DNA of 59,187 nt from Bacteroidota bacterium (GTDB lineage: Bacteria > Bacteroidota > Bacteroidia > Bacteroidales > GCA-2711565): the NCBI GenBank assembly GCA_003353955.1, contig PIVJ01000007.1, positions 1 through 59,187 on the forward strand, written 5' to 3'. Made by a program: the position numbers and the translations under genes. Positions 25,055 through 34,838 of this stretch are shown piece after piece; positions within the stretch are counted from its first letter, which is position 1; each line of letters opens with the position of its first letter. The notes beneath the pieces were generated by a model. The model saw only the letters and a list, made by a program, of their open reading frames with translations. It ran no database searches and was not told where the DNA came from.

Positions 25055-25678
25055 ATGGCAAAGCAAAAATATTATGTAGTTTGGAAAGGAAGAGCACCGG
25101 GTGTTTATAACAGCTGGGAGGAATGTAAAGCACAAATTGATAAATTTACAGGAGCCTTATACAAAGCCTTCGAAGACCAAACATTAGCCGCCAAGGCATT
25201 TAATGAGGCCCCTCATCACCATTTTAGGCTCAAGTCAAAACAATCTAAGGCTTCAAGGCACACGGTTGGATTCCCCATTCAGAATTCAATTTCCGTAGAC
25301 GCTGCTTGTAGTGGGAACCCGGGTAAACTTGAATACCAAGGTGTCCAAACCAGTACAGGAGCCAATCTTTTTCATTTAGGCCCTTTTCCTGAAGGAACGG
25401 TTAATTTGGGAGAATTCTTGGCCATTGTTCATGGACTTGCATTTTTAAAAAAAAGAAAATCCAAACTACCCATTTATACCGATTCAATAACAGCAATGAA
25501 ATGGGTGCGAGACAGAAAAGTAAATACAAAACTCGAACGTAATAAAAAAAATGAAGAACTTTTTAAACTTGTCGACAGAGGTATAAAGTGGCTTAAAAAG
25601 AACGAATATCCCAATGTTATTATAAAATGGAAAACAGATGTGTGGGGTGAAATTCCTGCCGACTTTGGGAGAAAATAA
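25055..25678 (+). CDS. Ribonuclease H with viroplasmin-type N-terminus
   Basis: The 207-aa protein has an N-terminal caulimovirus-VI-like (viroplasmin) domain (YYVVWKGRAPGVYNSWEEC, about 5-50), which binds RNA/DNA hybrids, and a C-terminal RNase H domain. The acidic catalytic set is visible: D82 (VDAACSGNPG), E120 (GEFLAI), D143 (YTDS) and D203 near the end. It cleaves RNA in RNA-DNA hybrids. It is 6 bp downstream of ribF, and repeat copy 2 begins 14 bases after its stop. Confidence 0.9.
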   Translation: MAKQKYYVVWKGRAPGVYNSWEECKAQIDKFTGALYKAFEDQTLAAKAFNEAPHHHFRLKSKQSKASRHTVGFPIQNSISVDAACSGNPGKLEYQGVQTSTGANLFHLGPFPEGTVNLGEFLAIVHGLAFLKKRKSKLPIYTDSITAMKWVRDRKVNTKLERNKKNEELFKLVDRGIKWLKKNEYPNVIIKWKTDVWGEIPADFGRK

Positions 25679-25691
25679 TCCCAATAGATTT

Positions 25692-25850
25692 AATCAGCGA
25701 GACTTTGATCTTGTGAAACAAAATTAATTAGGCGAAGTGACCCTGAGCGAAGTCAAAGGATCTTGTGGGTTATATTCCCAGCCCCTTGGGGCGAAATAAA
25801 ATAGAATCCATCATGATACTCCGTCCGCTTGCGACGGGGAGCTCTTCATT
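25692..25850. repeat. Interspersed repeat, copy 2
   Basis: The same unit as 16553-16708, here between the RNase H gene and the terminator of the coiled-coil protein gene. It runs from AATCAGCGAGAC to GAGCTCTTCATT. The second hairpin is GCCCCTTGGGGCG. It has scattered substitutions relative to copy 1 and the core hairpin in the same orientation (CCTGAGCGAAGTCAAAGG). Confidence 0.85.
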
Positions 25851-25883
25851 CAGTAAGATTTTAAATTACCTTGTAAAAGGCAT

Positions 25884-25912
25884 AAAAAAAGCCGTGAAAG
25901 TTCGCGGCTTTT
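25884..25912 (-). terminator. Terminator of the coiled-coil protein gene
   Basis: GCCGTGAAAGTTCGCGGC forms a GC-rich hairpin. On the minus strand it is followed by TTTTTTT. It lies about 20-45 bases past the stop codon of the minus-strand gene at 25931. Confidence 0.75.
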
Positions 25913-25930
25913 GTATGTTGTGGTATTGAT

Positions 25931-26836
25931 TTAACGTAAACTGAATTCGGTGTGACCAATTACGTTATTTCCTTCATAAATCGCTACTTTGTAATTTCCG
26001 GCTACCAACTCAACACCTGTATTATTCCAATAACAGCAAACATCAACTGCCTGTTTTGTATAATCAACAGTAGTTTTTATAGAATATTGAAGTGTCTCCC
26101 CACCGTAGTTGAAAGAAAATTCATCCCCCTGGCTTTGTGCTAATATTGCATCATCGGCTCTTGCGATACGGATGTAAAGATCAACTGCACCGGGTTGGCG
26201 TAAAGTGTTAGCTCCTAAAATGAAACACACTCTAATTTTGTTAACTCTTTTTGTTTTATCAGTAACAGATTCTTTACCACTATTTTTCACCCTAACACCT
26301 TCGGCTTTTACGGCATAAGTTTTTAAAACAGAAGCTACCTCAACTTTACCAGAAAGATCATCTTTAATTTTTGTTAATTCAGAGGTTTTTTGTTGCTCGG
26401 CAGCATATTGTTCTTTGATTTGGGTGTTTTCGGTTATCAGGTTTTCATTTTTAAGCTTCAATTCGTCAATTTTTATTACATAGCCATTGGCAACATCCTG
26501 AAGTTCGGCCAGTTGTTTTTTGATATTAAAATAGCTCCATTTGTAACGCAGTCCTTCTTCAATTTGTTTGGCATTTTCCTGAATAATACTGTCCTTTTCA
26601 ATTAAATACTCAGAAAGGGTTTTGTTTTCGGCCTTTACCTGATTGTGCTGATCAATTAAATTGGTAAGCTCAGCTTGAAGTTCTACTCTCATATTTTCTT
26701 TTTCAAGTAGTAAGCCCTCAAGCTCATTTTTGGTGTTCATAAACCAAAAAATTAATGCAACGATGGCAACGGCAAGAACTCCGGTTAATATCTTAAACAA
26801 AACTCCGCCTTTTGAATTTTCATTTTGTGGACTCAT
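25931..26836 (-). CDS. Membrane-anchored coiled-coil protein of unknown function
   Basis: The 301-aa protein has one N-terminal membrane helix (about 13-33), a long coiled coil rich in E, K, L and N (about 35-165), and a C-terminal beta-rich globular domain (about 190-300) with YIRIARADDAILAQ and NYKVAIYEGNNVIG. It probably exposes the C-terminal domain in the periplasm. Similar uncharacterised proteins occur in Bacteroidetes; I cannot assign a function. It is a single gene with its own terminator. Confidence 0.7.
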   Translation of the reverse strand: MSPQNENSKGGVLFKILTGVLAVAIVALIFWFMNTKNELEGLLLEKENMRVELQAELTNLIDQHNQVKAENKTLSEYLIEKDSIIQENAKQIEEGLRYKWSYFNIKKQLAELQDVANGYVIKIDELKLKNENLITENTQIKEQYAAEQQKTSELTKIKDDLSGKVEVASVLKTYAVKAEGVRVKNSGKESVTDKTKRVNKIRVCFILGANTLRQPGAVDLYIRIARADDAILAQSQGDEFSFNYGGETLQYSIKTTVDYTKQAVDVCCYWNNTGVELVAGNYKVAIYEGNNVIGHTEFSLR

Positions 26837-27121
26837 AATTATTGTTTTTTTAATTTTATAATTAGTTTACTATGGATTCTGATTTATTTATAGCCATGTA
26901 TATTCATTAATGAATTTTATACATTGGGAAAATTCAGCTTAGCAAATATAATAAAAAAAACTCAGCCTTTACCATTATAGCCTGATAAAATACTCATTTA
27001 CAATCAGTATAAATTATTTGATCTTTAAGCAGAGATAATTGCTTTTGATAAAACGAAATTATTCTATCCTATAAGATACCAATATTTAGATGCCCTTAAT
27101 TAAGCCCGGGATAAATCTCAT

Positions 27122-28843
27122 TTAATGATCTCCCCCAATAACTTTTAATTTATCACCAGTTTCGGTAGATACTTTTTTATAATAATCTTCACTATAACCA
27201 GGTTGACTAACTGATGGAGTTACGTATTTGTATCCTTCAGGGACATCCTGTTTGGATTTAATATTTCCATCCATATATCTCATGAAGAGATATTGATAAA
27301 GTTTTTTCCACCCATGGGTAACCCTGTTACCTTGGTTTACCGAATAATTTGTTAAAAACGCAACCGCTGATTCTTTATCTGTTTTATAGAGCTCAATTGC
27401 CCCGGCATCAATTGCAGATGTATTTTGAATAAACTCTGTTTCTAGTACCAATTGTGCCGCTTCTATTTCGGGATGTATGTAAGAGTAACGAGTGTAAGCT
27501 AAATTTGAAACCTGATTAAAAACCCAGAATGCAGAATTATCAGACCACTCCATCATAGCACCATTGCCTGTTTTAAAAGTTTCAGGCACAGCGGTCATAC
27601 TTGTGTACATTGGTACATAAACTGAGCTTGCAGCATCATCCATTCCAAACCAAATAATTCCTCCTATCTCGTCAGGCAACCAGGAACGAGATTGTGAGAT
27701 AAATGAAAATCCGGTTTGTTGTGTTGCAGTTGCTCTTTCATTACAATACTGAATTCCATCTACTTCCCAAGTTAATGGCCTCCAGCGATAAGGAATCCCA
27801 AATGGCTCGGCACCAGCATCAAGGCTCATGTCTAACTCGGTTCCCTCCAGGTGGTCGCGCATAAACATCATCATGTCATGTGCTGAGACTTTCTTATTGG
27901 GTTTAACCCATAATGGCATTCTGTTAGATGCAAAATTATCAACAGTATAAGGCTCGCCTTCCACGTGCTCCTTTTTGTGTTTGATATTTCCTTTTGCATA
28001 ATCCCAGTATTCATCCATATAATCAGTTACCTTGTTGAACATTGACCAAACCCGAATTTCACAAAAACGAGACCCGCCAAAATCGACAGGCGCATAAACT
28101 TCTGAGAAGTTAAATTCTTTATCTTTTCCTTTATAGAAGACTTTATCCTTAGCAAAAGAAATTACATCCTTGGCATTAAAAGTCATTGCTTCCGGATCAT
28201 CCCAGTTATTTTCTTTTTGGTAATCAAACGTGGTGATTCGGGCATGGTTTGCATGACCGGAAACATAGCCGTCAGGAATTCGTAAAGCAACCCAAACAGC
28301 TCCTTTCTCGCCCTGGCCTTTACCAATTAATTCCATGATCCATACTTCGTTTTTGTCGGCGATAGAAAAAGATTCACCACTACTGTAGTAACCATACTCG
28401 TCCATTAAGCCAGATATTACCTTGATGGCTTCACGCGCTGATTTTGATCGCTGAAGAGCGATATAAATCAAACTCCCATAATCCATAATCGCACCATCCT
28501 GGCTTGAAAGTTCTGAACGACCGCCATAGGTTGTTTCACCAATGGCAACCTGAAATTCATTCATATTTCCAACAACGTTATATGTTTCATGAACCTGTTT
28601 TATTTTACCTAAAAATTTACCTGTATCCCATTCATAAATATCGAGTAAACTTCCTTCGGGCCAAGTGGCGGCAGCCCAATGATATAGTTCCCCAAAAAGC
28701 ACATGTGAATCTGCTGCATAAGATATCATGGTTGATCCATCAACTGAAGCACCCTTGGTTATTAAATAATTGGTACAGGCGTTCGATGAGATTGGAATTG
28801 CCAAGATAAGTGCAAAGCCTAGCGTTAATACAAAGTTCTTCAT
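27122..28843 (-). CDS. Secreted C69-family dipeptidase
   Basis: The 573-aa protein has a signal peptide (MKNFVLTLGFALILAIPISS) ending just before C23, which becomes the N-terminal nucleophile of the mature enzyme (CTNYLITKGASVDGSTM). That is the arrangement of C69/PepD peptidases of the Ntn-hydrolase fold. Other family blocks include GESFSIADKNEVWIMELIGKG. It would hydrolyse dipeptides in the periplasm or outside. The frame is open to 28927, but the ATG at 28843 gives a proper signal peptide and is preferred. Confidence 0.9.
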   Translation of the reverse strand: MKNFVLTLGFALILAIPISSNACTNYLITKGASVDGSTMISYAADSHVLFGELYHWAAATWPEGSLLDIYEWDTGKFLGKIKQVHETYNVVGNMNEFQVAIGETTYGGRSELSSQDGAIMDYGSLIYIALQRSKSAREAIKVISGLMDEYGYYSSGESFSIADKNEVWIMELIGKGQGEKGAVWVALRIPDGYVSGHANHARITTFDYQKENNWDDPEAMTFNAKDVISFAKDKVFYKGKDKEFNFSEVYAPVDFGGSRFCEIRVWSMFNKVTDYMDEYWDYAKGNIKHKKEHVEGEPYTVDNFASNRMPLWVKPNKKVSAHDMMMFMRDHLEGTELDMSLDAGAEPFGIPYRWRPLTWEVDGIQYCNERATATQQTGFSFISQSRSWLPDEIGGIIWFGMDDAASSVYVPMYTSMTAVPETFKTGNGAMMEWSDNSAFWVFNQVSNLAYTRYSYIHPEIEAAQLVLETEFIQNTSAIDAGAIELYKTDKESAVAFLTNYSVNQGNRVTHGWKKLYQYLFMRYMDGNIKSKQDVPEGYKYVTPSVSQPGYSEDYYKKVSTETGDKLKVIGGDH

Positions 28844-29001
28844 ACAAATGTTTTTTATTATTAATAATCGGATTTCCCCTCTAGGAACTTGCAAATATAG
28901 TAAAAAGCCCCATAACTGTTTTTGCAAATGCTCGATTTATAAATTAATAAATGAAGGTTGAAATTCCGGCACAATTTTGCTTCGGCCAGGTATAGTGAAA
29001 G

Positions 29002-29036
29002 AAAAAAAACGGGCAATGGTTTTCAATAATTGCCCA
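29002..29036 (-). terminator. Terminator of the cysD-cysN operon
   Basis: GGGCAAT (29011-29017) pairs with ATTGCCC (29029-29035). Read on the minus strand, the hairpin is followed by GTTTTTTTTC. It lies about 150 bases past the cysN stop. Confidence 0.7.
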
Positions 29037-29183
29037 TTAAGTTTTGCGTGTATAAAATTAAAATAAGTACCTAAGTTTGAGTCCAGGCGTTATTTGCAAG
29101 TATGATTATTATTGCAAAAACCACAAACAGGATTTTAGTTAAGGTTGAGATAAAAATCAACCACCATAACTAAATTGTTTAAA

Positions 29184-31127
29184 TTAAGATAACGGAAAAA
29201 TTTTCCTTTCACCCAAATAATGCTGAAGTGCTACTAAATTATTTTCTTCCTCTTCAGGAAATAAATAAAGATCAGCATTTTGAGGGGGTTCATAAGTTTC
29301 ATCAATTCCTGGTACTTGTGTAATTTCATTTTCTTCTACTCTTTTATAAAAATCAGGCATATGATTTTTACAATAATCAATATCCGCATTCATATAAATT
29401 AAATGAAATCTTTCTTCTCCGATAATTTGAGCAATTTGTTGTCGAATGCTTTCTTTCGGAGAGATAAATGAACAAATTGAAATAATTCCCTGGTCATTTA
29501 AAATTTTACAAACCTCAGCAACTCGACGTAAATGTTCTGCTCTGTCTGCCGGAGAATGGTCTAATTCTTTGGATAAGCCTGAACGAACAGTACTTCCATC
29601 CATTAATACAGCTACAGCTCCCAGATCGAATAATTTACGTTCGAGCATATAGGCCAGATTGTTTTTTCCGGAACCATGTAATCCAGTAATCCAGATGGTG
29701 GAAGCATTTTGATGGAGTTTTTGTTCTCGCTCCTCAGTGCTTATTAATGCCTCACCACGGATAATTTTCGCTCTCTCCTTATCTGTGATTCGGGAATATA
29801 AATCTTTGTCCTGAAGCTTATCGATAATCATACCTACGGCACAGGTATTATGGCTTACAGGATCAATAATGATAAAGGATCCGGTTGCACGATTTTTCTT
29901 ATACGGATCAAAAAATAATGGCTTTACAGTTGTTATCACAACCCTCCCAATCTCATTTAATCCTAATACAATTCCTGTATTGAGCGAAGTTGAAGTATCA
30001 GATCTCTCCATGGTATTTACATCCACTTTGTATTTTATCTGGTCAAATCGGGCCTTGGTTGTATTGGTCGTGTGTTTTATATAAAACTGCGTGCTTGGAT
30101 TCATCACTTTTTTGTCCATCCACACAAGCATGGCTTCAAAATGTCGTTCGGAACGAGGCATATTATCAGGATGTACAATCATCTCCCCACGCGAAATGTC
30201 GATTTCATCTGCTAGTGTGATGGTGACAGCTTGAGGAGGAAAGGCTTCTTCTTGTTCTCCGGCAGCACCAAGAATGCTTGTAACTGTTGAAATTTGCCCC
30301 GAAGGCAATGCTTTAATCGTATCACCCTTTTTAATTACCCCGGATGCTACAGTTGTTGAAAACCCTCTAAAATCTAAAGTTGGGCGGTTTACAAATTGAA
30401 CGGGGAATCTTAAATCTTCAAAATTTCGATCACTCCCAACATGAACAGTTTCCAGAAATTCTAACATTGACTTTCCGTGATACCAATTCATGCGCTCAGA
30501 TTTATCAACTACATTATCTCCTTTTAATGCAGAGATTGGAATAAAGTTGATATCCGAAATATTCAATCCTGTGATGAAGTTTTTATATTCAGCACATATC
30601 TCCTCATATCTTTCCTGATTGAAATCAACTAAATCCATCTTATTAACGGCAACAACAACGTGTTTTATTCCCAATAGTGAAACAATATAGGTGTGACGCT
30701 TGGTTTGTGTAATAACTCCGGTTCGTGCATCAACAAGAAGAATCGCTAAATTTGCAGTAGAGGCACCGGTAACCATGTTCCGGGTGTATTGTTCATGACC
30801 CGGGGTATCTGCAATGATGAATTTTCTTTTATTAGTGGAGAAATAGCGATAAGCAACATCGATAGTTATTCCTTGTTCCCGCTCTGCCTTAAGGCCGTCC
30901 AATAATAAGGCATAATCAATATCCTCACCAGCATGACCTATGCGCTTGCTGTCTCGTTCTAAAGCTGAAAGTTGGTCATCATATAGTTTCTTGCTATCAA
31001 ACAACAAGCGACCAATTAGTGTTGACTTGCCATCATCTACACTTCCGGCAGTTAAGAGGCGTAATAAATCCTTCTTTTCATCTTGATCAAGAAATGTTTT
31101 TATATCGATATTTGCTGTGTCTGTCAT
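29184..31127 (-). CDS. cysN: Sulfate adenylyltransferase large subunit fused to an APS-kinase-like domain
   Basis: The 647-aa protein has an N-terminal EF-Tu-like GTPase ([15 protein letters not shown] near 28, [24 protein letters not shown]) which drives ATP-sulfurylase activity of CysD. Residues about 476-647 form an APS-kinase domain ([22 protein letters not shown]). That domain is divergent: Walker A reads GLHGSGKNN, without the usual Ser/Thr after Lys, and DGDN reads DGST. It may bind APS without phosphorylating it efficiently. cysD starts 55 bases upstream; the pair activates sulfate for assimilation or sulfation. Confidence 0.92.
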   Translation of the reverse strand: MTDTANIDIKTFLDQDEKKDLLRLLTAGSVDDGKSTLIGRLLFDSKKLYDDQLSALERDSKRIGHAGEDIDYALLLDGLKAEREQGITIDVAYRYFSTNKRKFIIADTPGHEQYTRNMVTGASTANLAILLVDARTGVITQTKRHTYIVSLLGIKHVVVAVNKMDLVDFNQERYEEICAEYKNFITGLNISDINFIPISALKGDNVVDKSERMNWYHGKSMLEFLETVHVGSDRNFEDLRFPVQFVNRPTLDFRGFSTTVASGVIKKGDTIKALPSGQISTVTSILGAAGEQEEAFPPQAVTITLADEIDISRGEMIVHPDNMPRSERHFEAMLVWMDKKVMNPSTQFYIKHTTNTTKARFDQIKYKVDVNTMERSDTSTSLNTGIVLGLNEIGRVVITTVKPLFFDPYKKNRATGSFIIIDPVSHNTCAVGMIIDKLQDKDLYSRITDKERAKIIRGEALISTEEREQKLHQNASTIWITGLHGSGKNNLAYMLERKLFDLGAVAVLMDGSTVRSGLSKELDHSPADRAEHLRRVAEVCKILNDQGIISICSFISPKESIRQQIAQIIGEERFHLIYMNADIDYCKNHMPDFYKRVEENEITQVPGIDETYEPPQNADLYLFPEEEENNLVALQHYLGERKIFPLS

Positions 31128-31182
31128 TGTATTTCAGATTCGGTCTTTTTTGTTAATTAATTGGTTGTTTATCAGTCATCGT

Positions 31183-32091
31183 CTAGAAATATCCTTCTCT
31201 TTTCTTTTGTTCCATTGATCCCTCCTGATCAAAATCGATCACACGGGTGGTACGTTCCGAAACAGTGGTAGTCATCATTTCTTCAACGATTTTTTCAATG
31301 GTATCTGCTTCGGATTCAACGGCCCCTGTTAAAGGATAACAGCCCAGTGTCCTGAATCGTACCATTCTCATTTTTACTTTCTCAAGCAATTCTTTTGGCA
31401 TTCTTTCATCATCAACCAACACCATTGCTCCATTATATTCAATGATTGGGCGCTCTTTGGCAAAATACAAGGGGACAATCGGAATGTTTTCTAATCTAAC
31501 ATATTGCCAAATATCAAGTTCAGTCCAGTTAGATATCGGGAATACTCGAATAGATTCGCCCTTGTGAACTTTCGCATTATAAACATTCCATAACTCAGGG
31601 CGTTGATTTTTGGGATCCCATTGATGAAATTTATCTCGGAAAGAATAAATTCTTTCTTTAGCCCTGGATTTTTCTTCATCACGTCGTGCTCCTCCAAATG
31701 CGGCATCAAAGCCATATTTGTCGAACCCGGCCAATAAAGCCTGAGTTTTCATAATATCTGTATGCACCTTACTTCCGTGTGTGAATGGACCAACACCTGA
31801 CTCAAACCCCTCTTTATTATAATGAACAGTCAGATCCCATCCATTTTCCTTTGCATATTTATCCCGAAACTCTACCATTTCTCTAAACTTCCATTTTGAG
31901 TCAATATGCATTAAAGGAAATGGAACTTTCCCCGGAGCAAATGCCTTCTCAGCAAGACGCACCATCACCGAAGAGTCCTTACCAATAGAATAGAGCATGA
32001 CCGGATTTTCAAATTCGGCTGCCACCTCACGAATAATGTGAATTGATTCAGCTTCGAGTTGGCGTAAATTAGTTAAGTTATAATTGCTCAT
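31183..32091 (-). CDS. cysD: Sulfate adenylyltransferase small subunit
   Basis: The 302-aa protein is a PP-loop ATP pyrophosphatase ([17 protein letters not shown] near 36) and makes APS from ATP and sulfate with CysN. Family blocks [28 protein letters not shown] and [14 protein letters not shown] are intact, as is the terminal RKREGYF-like end (KKREGYF). It is the first gene of the cysD-cysN pair. The polysaccharide locus ends just upstream. Confidence 0.96.
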   Translation of the reverse strand: MSNYNLTNLRQLEAESIHIIREVAAEFENPVMLYSIGKDSSVMVRLAEKAFAPGKVPFPLMHIDSKWKFREMVEFRDKYAKENGWDLTVHYNKEGFESGVGPFTHGSKVHTDIMKTQALLAGFDKYGFDAAFGGARRDEEKSRAKERIYSFRDKFHQWDPKNQRPELWNVYNAKVHKGESIRVFPISNWTELDIWQYVRLENIPIVPLYFAKERPIIEYNGAMVLVDDERMPKELLEKVKMRMVRFRTLGCYPLTGAVESEADTIEKIVEEMMTTTVSERTTRVIDFDQEGSMEQKKREGYF

Positions 32092-32130
32092 TGTTAAACT
32101 TGATTTAGATTGGCAAAGATAAAGAAAAGG

Positions 32131-32440
32131 TTAAGATAGGGATTTCATGATTTTATTGAGGTCAAATATTAATTGATTATATGACCTAACCAGGTTATCT
32201 ACATTATTTTCAAAATATTTAATTTTTTGTCCATATAGCAAATGGCTCTGAATTGCAAAGGCTGACCCTCTAGCGATAGTATATAACCTATTTTTATCTT
32301 TAAGCATATTTCTTCTAAATGCCTCTGCAATATTTGCTGAAATACTATTTGCCGATCTTCTTAGTTGAGATGTTAATCCATAATCTTCCGATTTTGGCAA
32401 TGTAAGGGTTAATTCTATTTTTCTTAATCTTATCCTCAAT
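32131..32440 (-). pseudogene. Four-helix bundle (23S IVS-type) protein, 5'-truncated
   Basis: Residues matching the family run from LPKSEDYGLTSQLRRSANSI through SANIAEAFRRN and on to the end near 32131. The first helix expected upstream, usually containing VWQKA-like residues, is missing. The frame extends upstream only by running antiparallel-free over the 3' end of the epimerase gene in another frame (to 32550), which is not family-like. No ATG lies between the epimerase stop and the conserved part. It is probably a truncated copy created when the polysaccharide locus was rearranged. Confidence 0.6.
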
Positions 32441-33448
32441 CTAGATCTTATAATATTCTTTATACCACCTAACAAACTTTTCAATACCAATATATATAGG
32501 CGTACTTGGTTTATAATTATAGTCATTAGCCAATAAAGAAACATCAGCATACGTTTTTATTACATCCCCATCGCGTATAGGTTGATAAGTAATTTGAGCT
32601 TTTCGGCCTATTGATTTTTCAATGGTTTTTATAAAAACATTTAAGTTCACCGGATTTGCATTACCGATATTATAAATTTTGTAAGCAGACTTATTATCGC
32701 CCTTAACAATTAACATTATACCTCCGATAATATCATCTATATATGTAAAGTCACGCTCCATATTCCCTTTATTGAAAACCTTAATGGGCTTCTTTTCAAT
32801 AATGTTTTTTGTGAAGATGAATGGTGCCATATCAGGACGCCCCCATGGGCCATAAACAGTAAAAAAACGCAAGCCGGTTGTTTTAAGATTATGAAGATGG
32901 CTGAATGTGTAAGCCATAAGCTCATTCGATACCTTAGATGCCGCATAAATACTTATCGGTTTATTAACATTGTCAGTTTCTTTAAACGGAATATCGTCAC
33001 GATTTCCGTAAACACTTGAAGAACTGGCATAGATAAAATGTTTTATTTTTGATTTATGACAAGCATCTAAAATATTAATAAACCCACTCACATTATTTTC
33101 AATATAGATATGTGGGTTTTGATTACTGTAATGTACACCAGCCTGCGCAGCCAAATGACATACTATGTTAAAGTTTTCATATTGGAATAAATCTTCCAAC
33201 CTACTTCTATCACAAATATTTAACTTGACAAATTTAAAGTTAGGGTGTTTATTGCTGGCGTAAACTTTATTATTTTCGATTTGAGTTTTATCAATTCCCA
33301 GGATGGGTAGCTTCCTATATTTTAAATTTGGATCGTAATAATTATTAATGTTATCAACCCCCACAACATCATATCCCTCACTAATTAATTTCTTGGTAAG
33401 ATGATAGCCAATAAACCCAACAGCACCAGTAACAAGAATCTTTTTCAT
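32441..33448 (-). CDS. NAD-dependent nucleotide-sugar epimerase, UDP-glucuronate 4-epimerase type
   Basis: The 335-aa short-chain-dehydrogenase-fold enzyme has GAVGFIGYH for NAD binding, HLAAQAGVHYS, SSSSVYG, and the catalytic YAASK. The NINNYYDPNLK segment and GPWGRPDMAPF are typical of UDP-glucuronate 4-epimerases (CapI/GalE-like). It would convert UDP-GlcA to UDP-GalA for surface polysaccharide. It is the last intact gene of the locus, 25 bases after the dehydrogenase gene. Confidence 0.88.
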   Translation of the reverse strand: MKKILVTGAVGFIGYHLTKKLISEGYDVVGVDNINNYYDPNLKYRKLPILGIDKTQIENNKVYASNKHPNFKFVKLNICDRSRLEDLFQYENFNIVCHLAAQAGVHYSNQNPHIYIENNVSGFINILDACHKSKIKHFIYASSSSVYGNRDDIPFKETDNVNKPISIYAASKVSNELMAYTFSHLHNLKTTGLRFFTVYGPWGRPDMAPFIFTKNIIEKKPIKVFNKGNMERDFTYIDDIIGGIMLIVKGDNKSAYKIYNIGNANPVNLNVFIKTIEKSIGRKAQITYQPIRDGDVIKTYADVSLLANDYNYKPSTPIYIGIEKFVRWYKEYYKI

Positions 33449-33473
33449 ATAATATTATCTTCTGTTTTGAACT

Positions 33474-34802
33474 TTACAACCGACCATCAACTATTTCCGT
33501 TGGAAGTACTGATTTGGTATCATAAATAACTAGATTATCGCCATTGCTAATTTTACTAAAATCAAGCTTTAAAAATTCATTATGTGCAACCGCTAAAATA
33601 ATGGCACTATAATGATGGGGGATGAGTGATGAATGATGTGTAATGAGTTTTAAATTACACATTTCTTTCACTTCTTTCGGGTTAGCCCACGGATCGTAAA
33701 TATCTACATTGCATCCAAAACCCTTCAGTTCATGAATTACGTCAATCACTTTTGTATTTCGGATATCGGGACAGTTTTCCTTAAATGTTACGCCCAAGAC
33801 TAAAACATTACTATTGAGGATCTTTTGGTCTTTCGCAATCATTAATTTTATGACCTTATTTGCGATGAAATGCCCCATATTATTATTTACCCTTCTTCCG
33901 GATAAAATAACATCAGGCTGATAGCCAAGAGATTCTGCTTTAAATGTTAAATAATAAGGATCAACCACTATGCAGTGACCGCCAACTAAACCTGGTTTGT
34001 ATTTTAAAAAATTCCATTTAGTTCCAGCAGCCTCAATAACCTCTGTGGTGTCAATTCCCATTCGATCAAAAATAAGAGCCAGTTCATTAACGAATGAAAT
34101 ATTTAAATCACGTTGTGCATTTTCAATGACCTTGGATGCTTCTGCTACTTTAATTGATGAGGCCTTATAGGTTCCATTTAATAATATACTGTTATATAGA
34201 TCATCAACTGTTTTTGCTGTTTTTGCTGATGAGCCAGCAGTTACTTTTTTTATGTTTAAAAAAGTGTTCACCTTATCTCCCGGATTAATTCTTTCGGGAG
34301 AATAACCACAATAAAAATCTTCATTAAATCGTAATCCACTAACTTTCTCTAAAACCGGGACACATTCTTCTTCTGTTGCTCCCGGATAAACCGTTGATTC
34401 ATAAATCACGATATCACCATTGTTTAAAACTTTTCCTATAGATTCAGAAGCCTTATGTAATGGTGTTAAATTCGGACGATTATTGTCATCAAGTGGTGTT
34501 GGAACCGCGACTATATAAATATTGCATTGTTTGATATCTTCAGTTGAGGTTGAAAGGTATAATCCGTTACTTACTTTAGCCTTACGCTGCACAAGTTTTT
34601 CAGATTGCCGGTTGCTGATTAATACAGACTTTAATTTTTTATCTGCAACCTCAAGGGTTGAATCATACCCCTCGTTTAGTTCATCTACCCTCGCCTGATT
34701 AATGTCATAACCAATAACAGGGTATTTTTTGGAAAATTCAACAGCCAGGGGAAGTCCGACATACCCCAATCCAATAACTGCTATTTTTATATCTTTATTC
34801 AT
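33474..34802 (-). CDS. wbpA: UDP-N-acetylhexosamine dehydrogenase (WbpA/TviB type)
   Basis: The 442-aa nucleotide-sugar dehydrogenase has GLGYVGLPLA (NAD binding), the substrate Lys region, and the catalytic Cys in GGHCIVVDPYYL. It oxidises C6 of UDP-GlcNAc or UDP-GalNAc to the uronic acid with two NAD+. Subfamily choice rests on the start IKIAVIGLGYVGLPLAVEF and on the WbpB- and epimerase-like neighbours. Residues around 395-410 are a low-complexity stretch, ITHHSSLIPHHYS, encoded by ATGATG-like repeats. Confidence 0.88.
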   Translation of the reverse strand: MNKDIKIAVIGLGYVGLPLAVEFSKKYPVIGYDINQARVDELNEGYDSTLEVADKKLKSVLISNRQSEKLVQRKAKVSNGLYLSTSTEDIKQCNIYIVAVPTPLDDNNRPNLTPLHKASESIGKVLNNGDIVIYESTVYPGATEEECVPVLEKVSGLRFNEDFYCGYSPERINPGDKVNTFLNIKKVTAGSSAKTAKTVDDLYNSILLNGTYKASSIKVAEASKVIENAQRDLNISFVNELALIFDRMGIDTTEVIEAAGTKWNFLKYKPGLVGGHCIVVDPYYLTFKAESLGYQPDVILSGRRVNNNMGHFIANKVIKLMIAKDQKILNSNVLVLGVTFKENCPDIRNTKVIDVIHELKGFGCNVDIYDPWANPKEVKEMCNLKLITHHSSLIPHHYSAIILAVAHNEFLKLDFSKISNGDNLVIYDTKSVLPTEIVDGRL

Positions 34803-34838
34803 TATAAATTAATTTCAGGATACTTAATTTATGGGAAT

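Noticed and set aside
26837-27121. Gene or RNA in the gap between the coiled-coil and dipeptidase genes
   Set aside because: A/T-rich sequence only; no coding frame, hairpin or repeat that I can support.
32441-32550. N-terminal part of the 139-codon frame of the four-helix protein
   Set aside because: It overlaps the conserved end of the epimerase gene in another frame and does not resemble the family.
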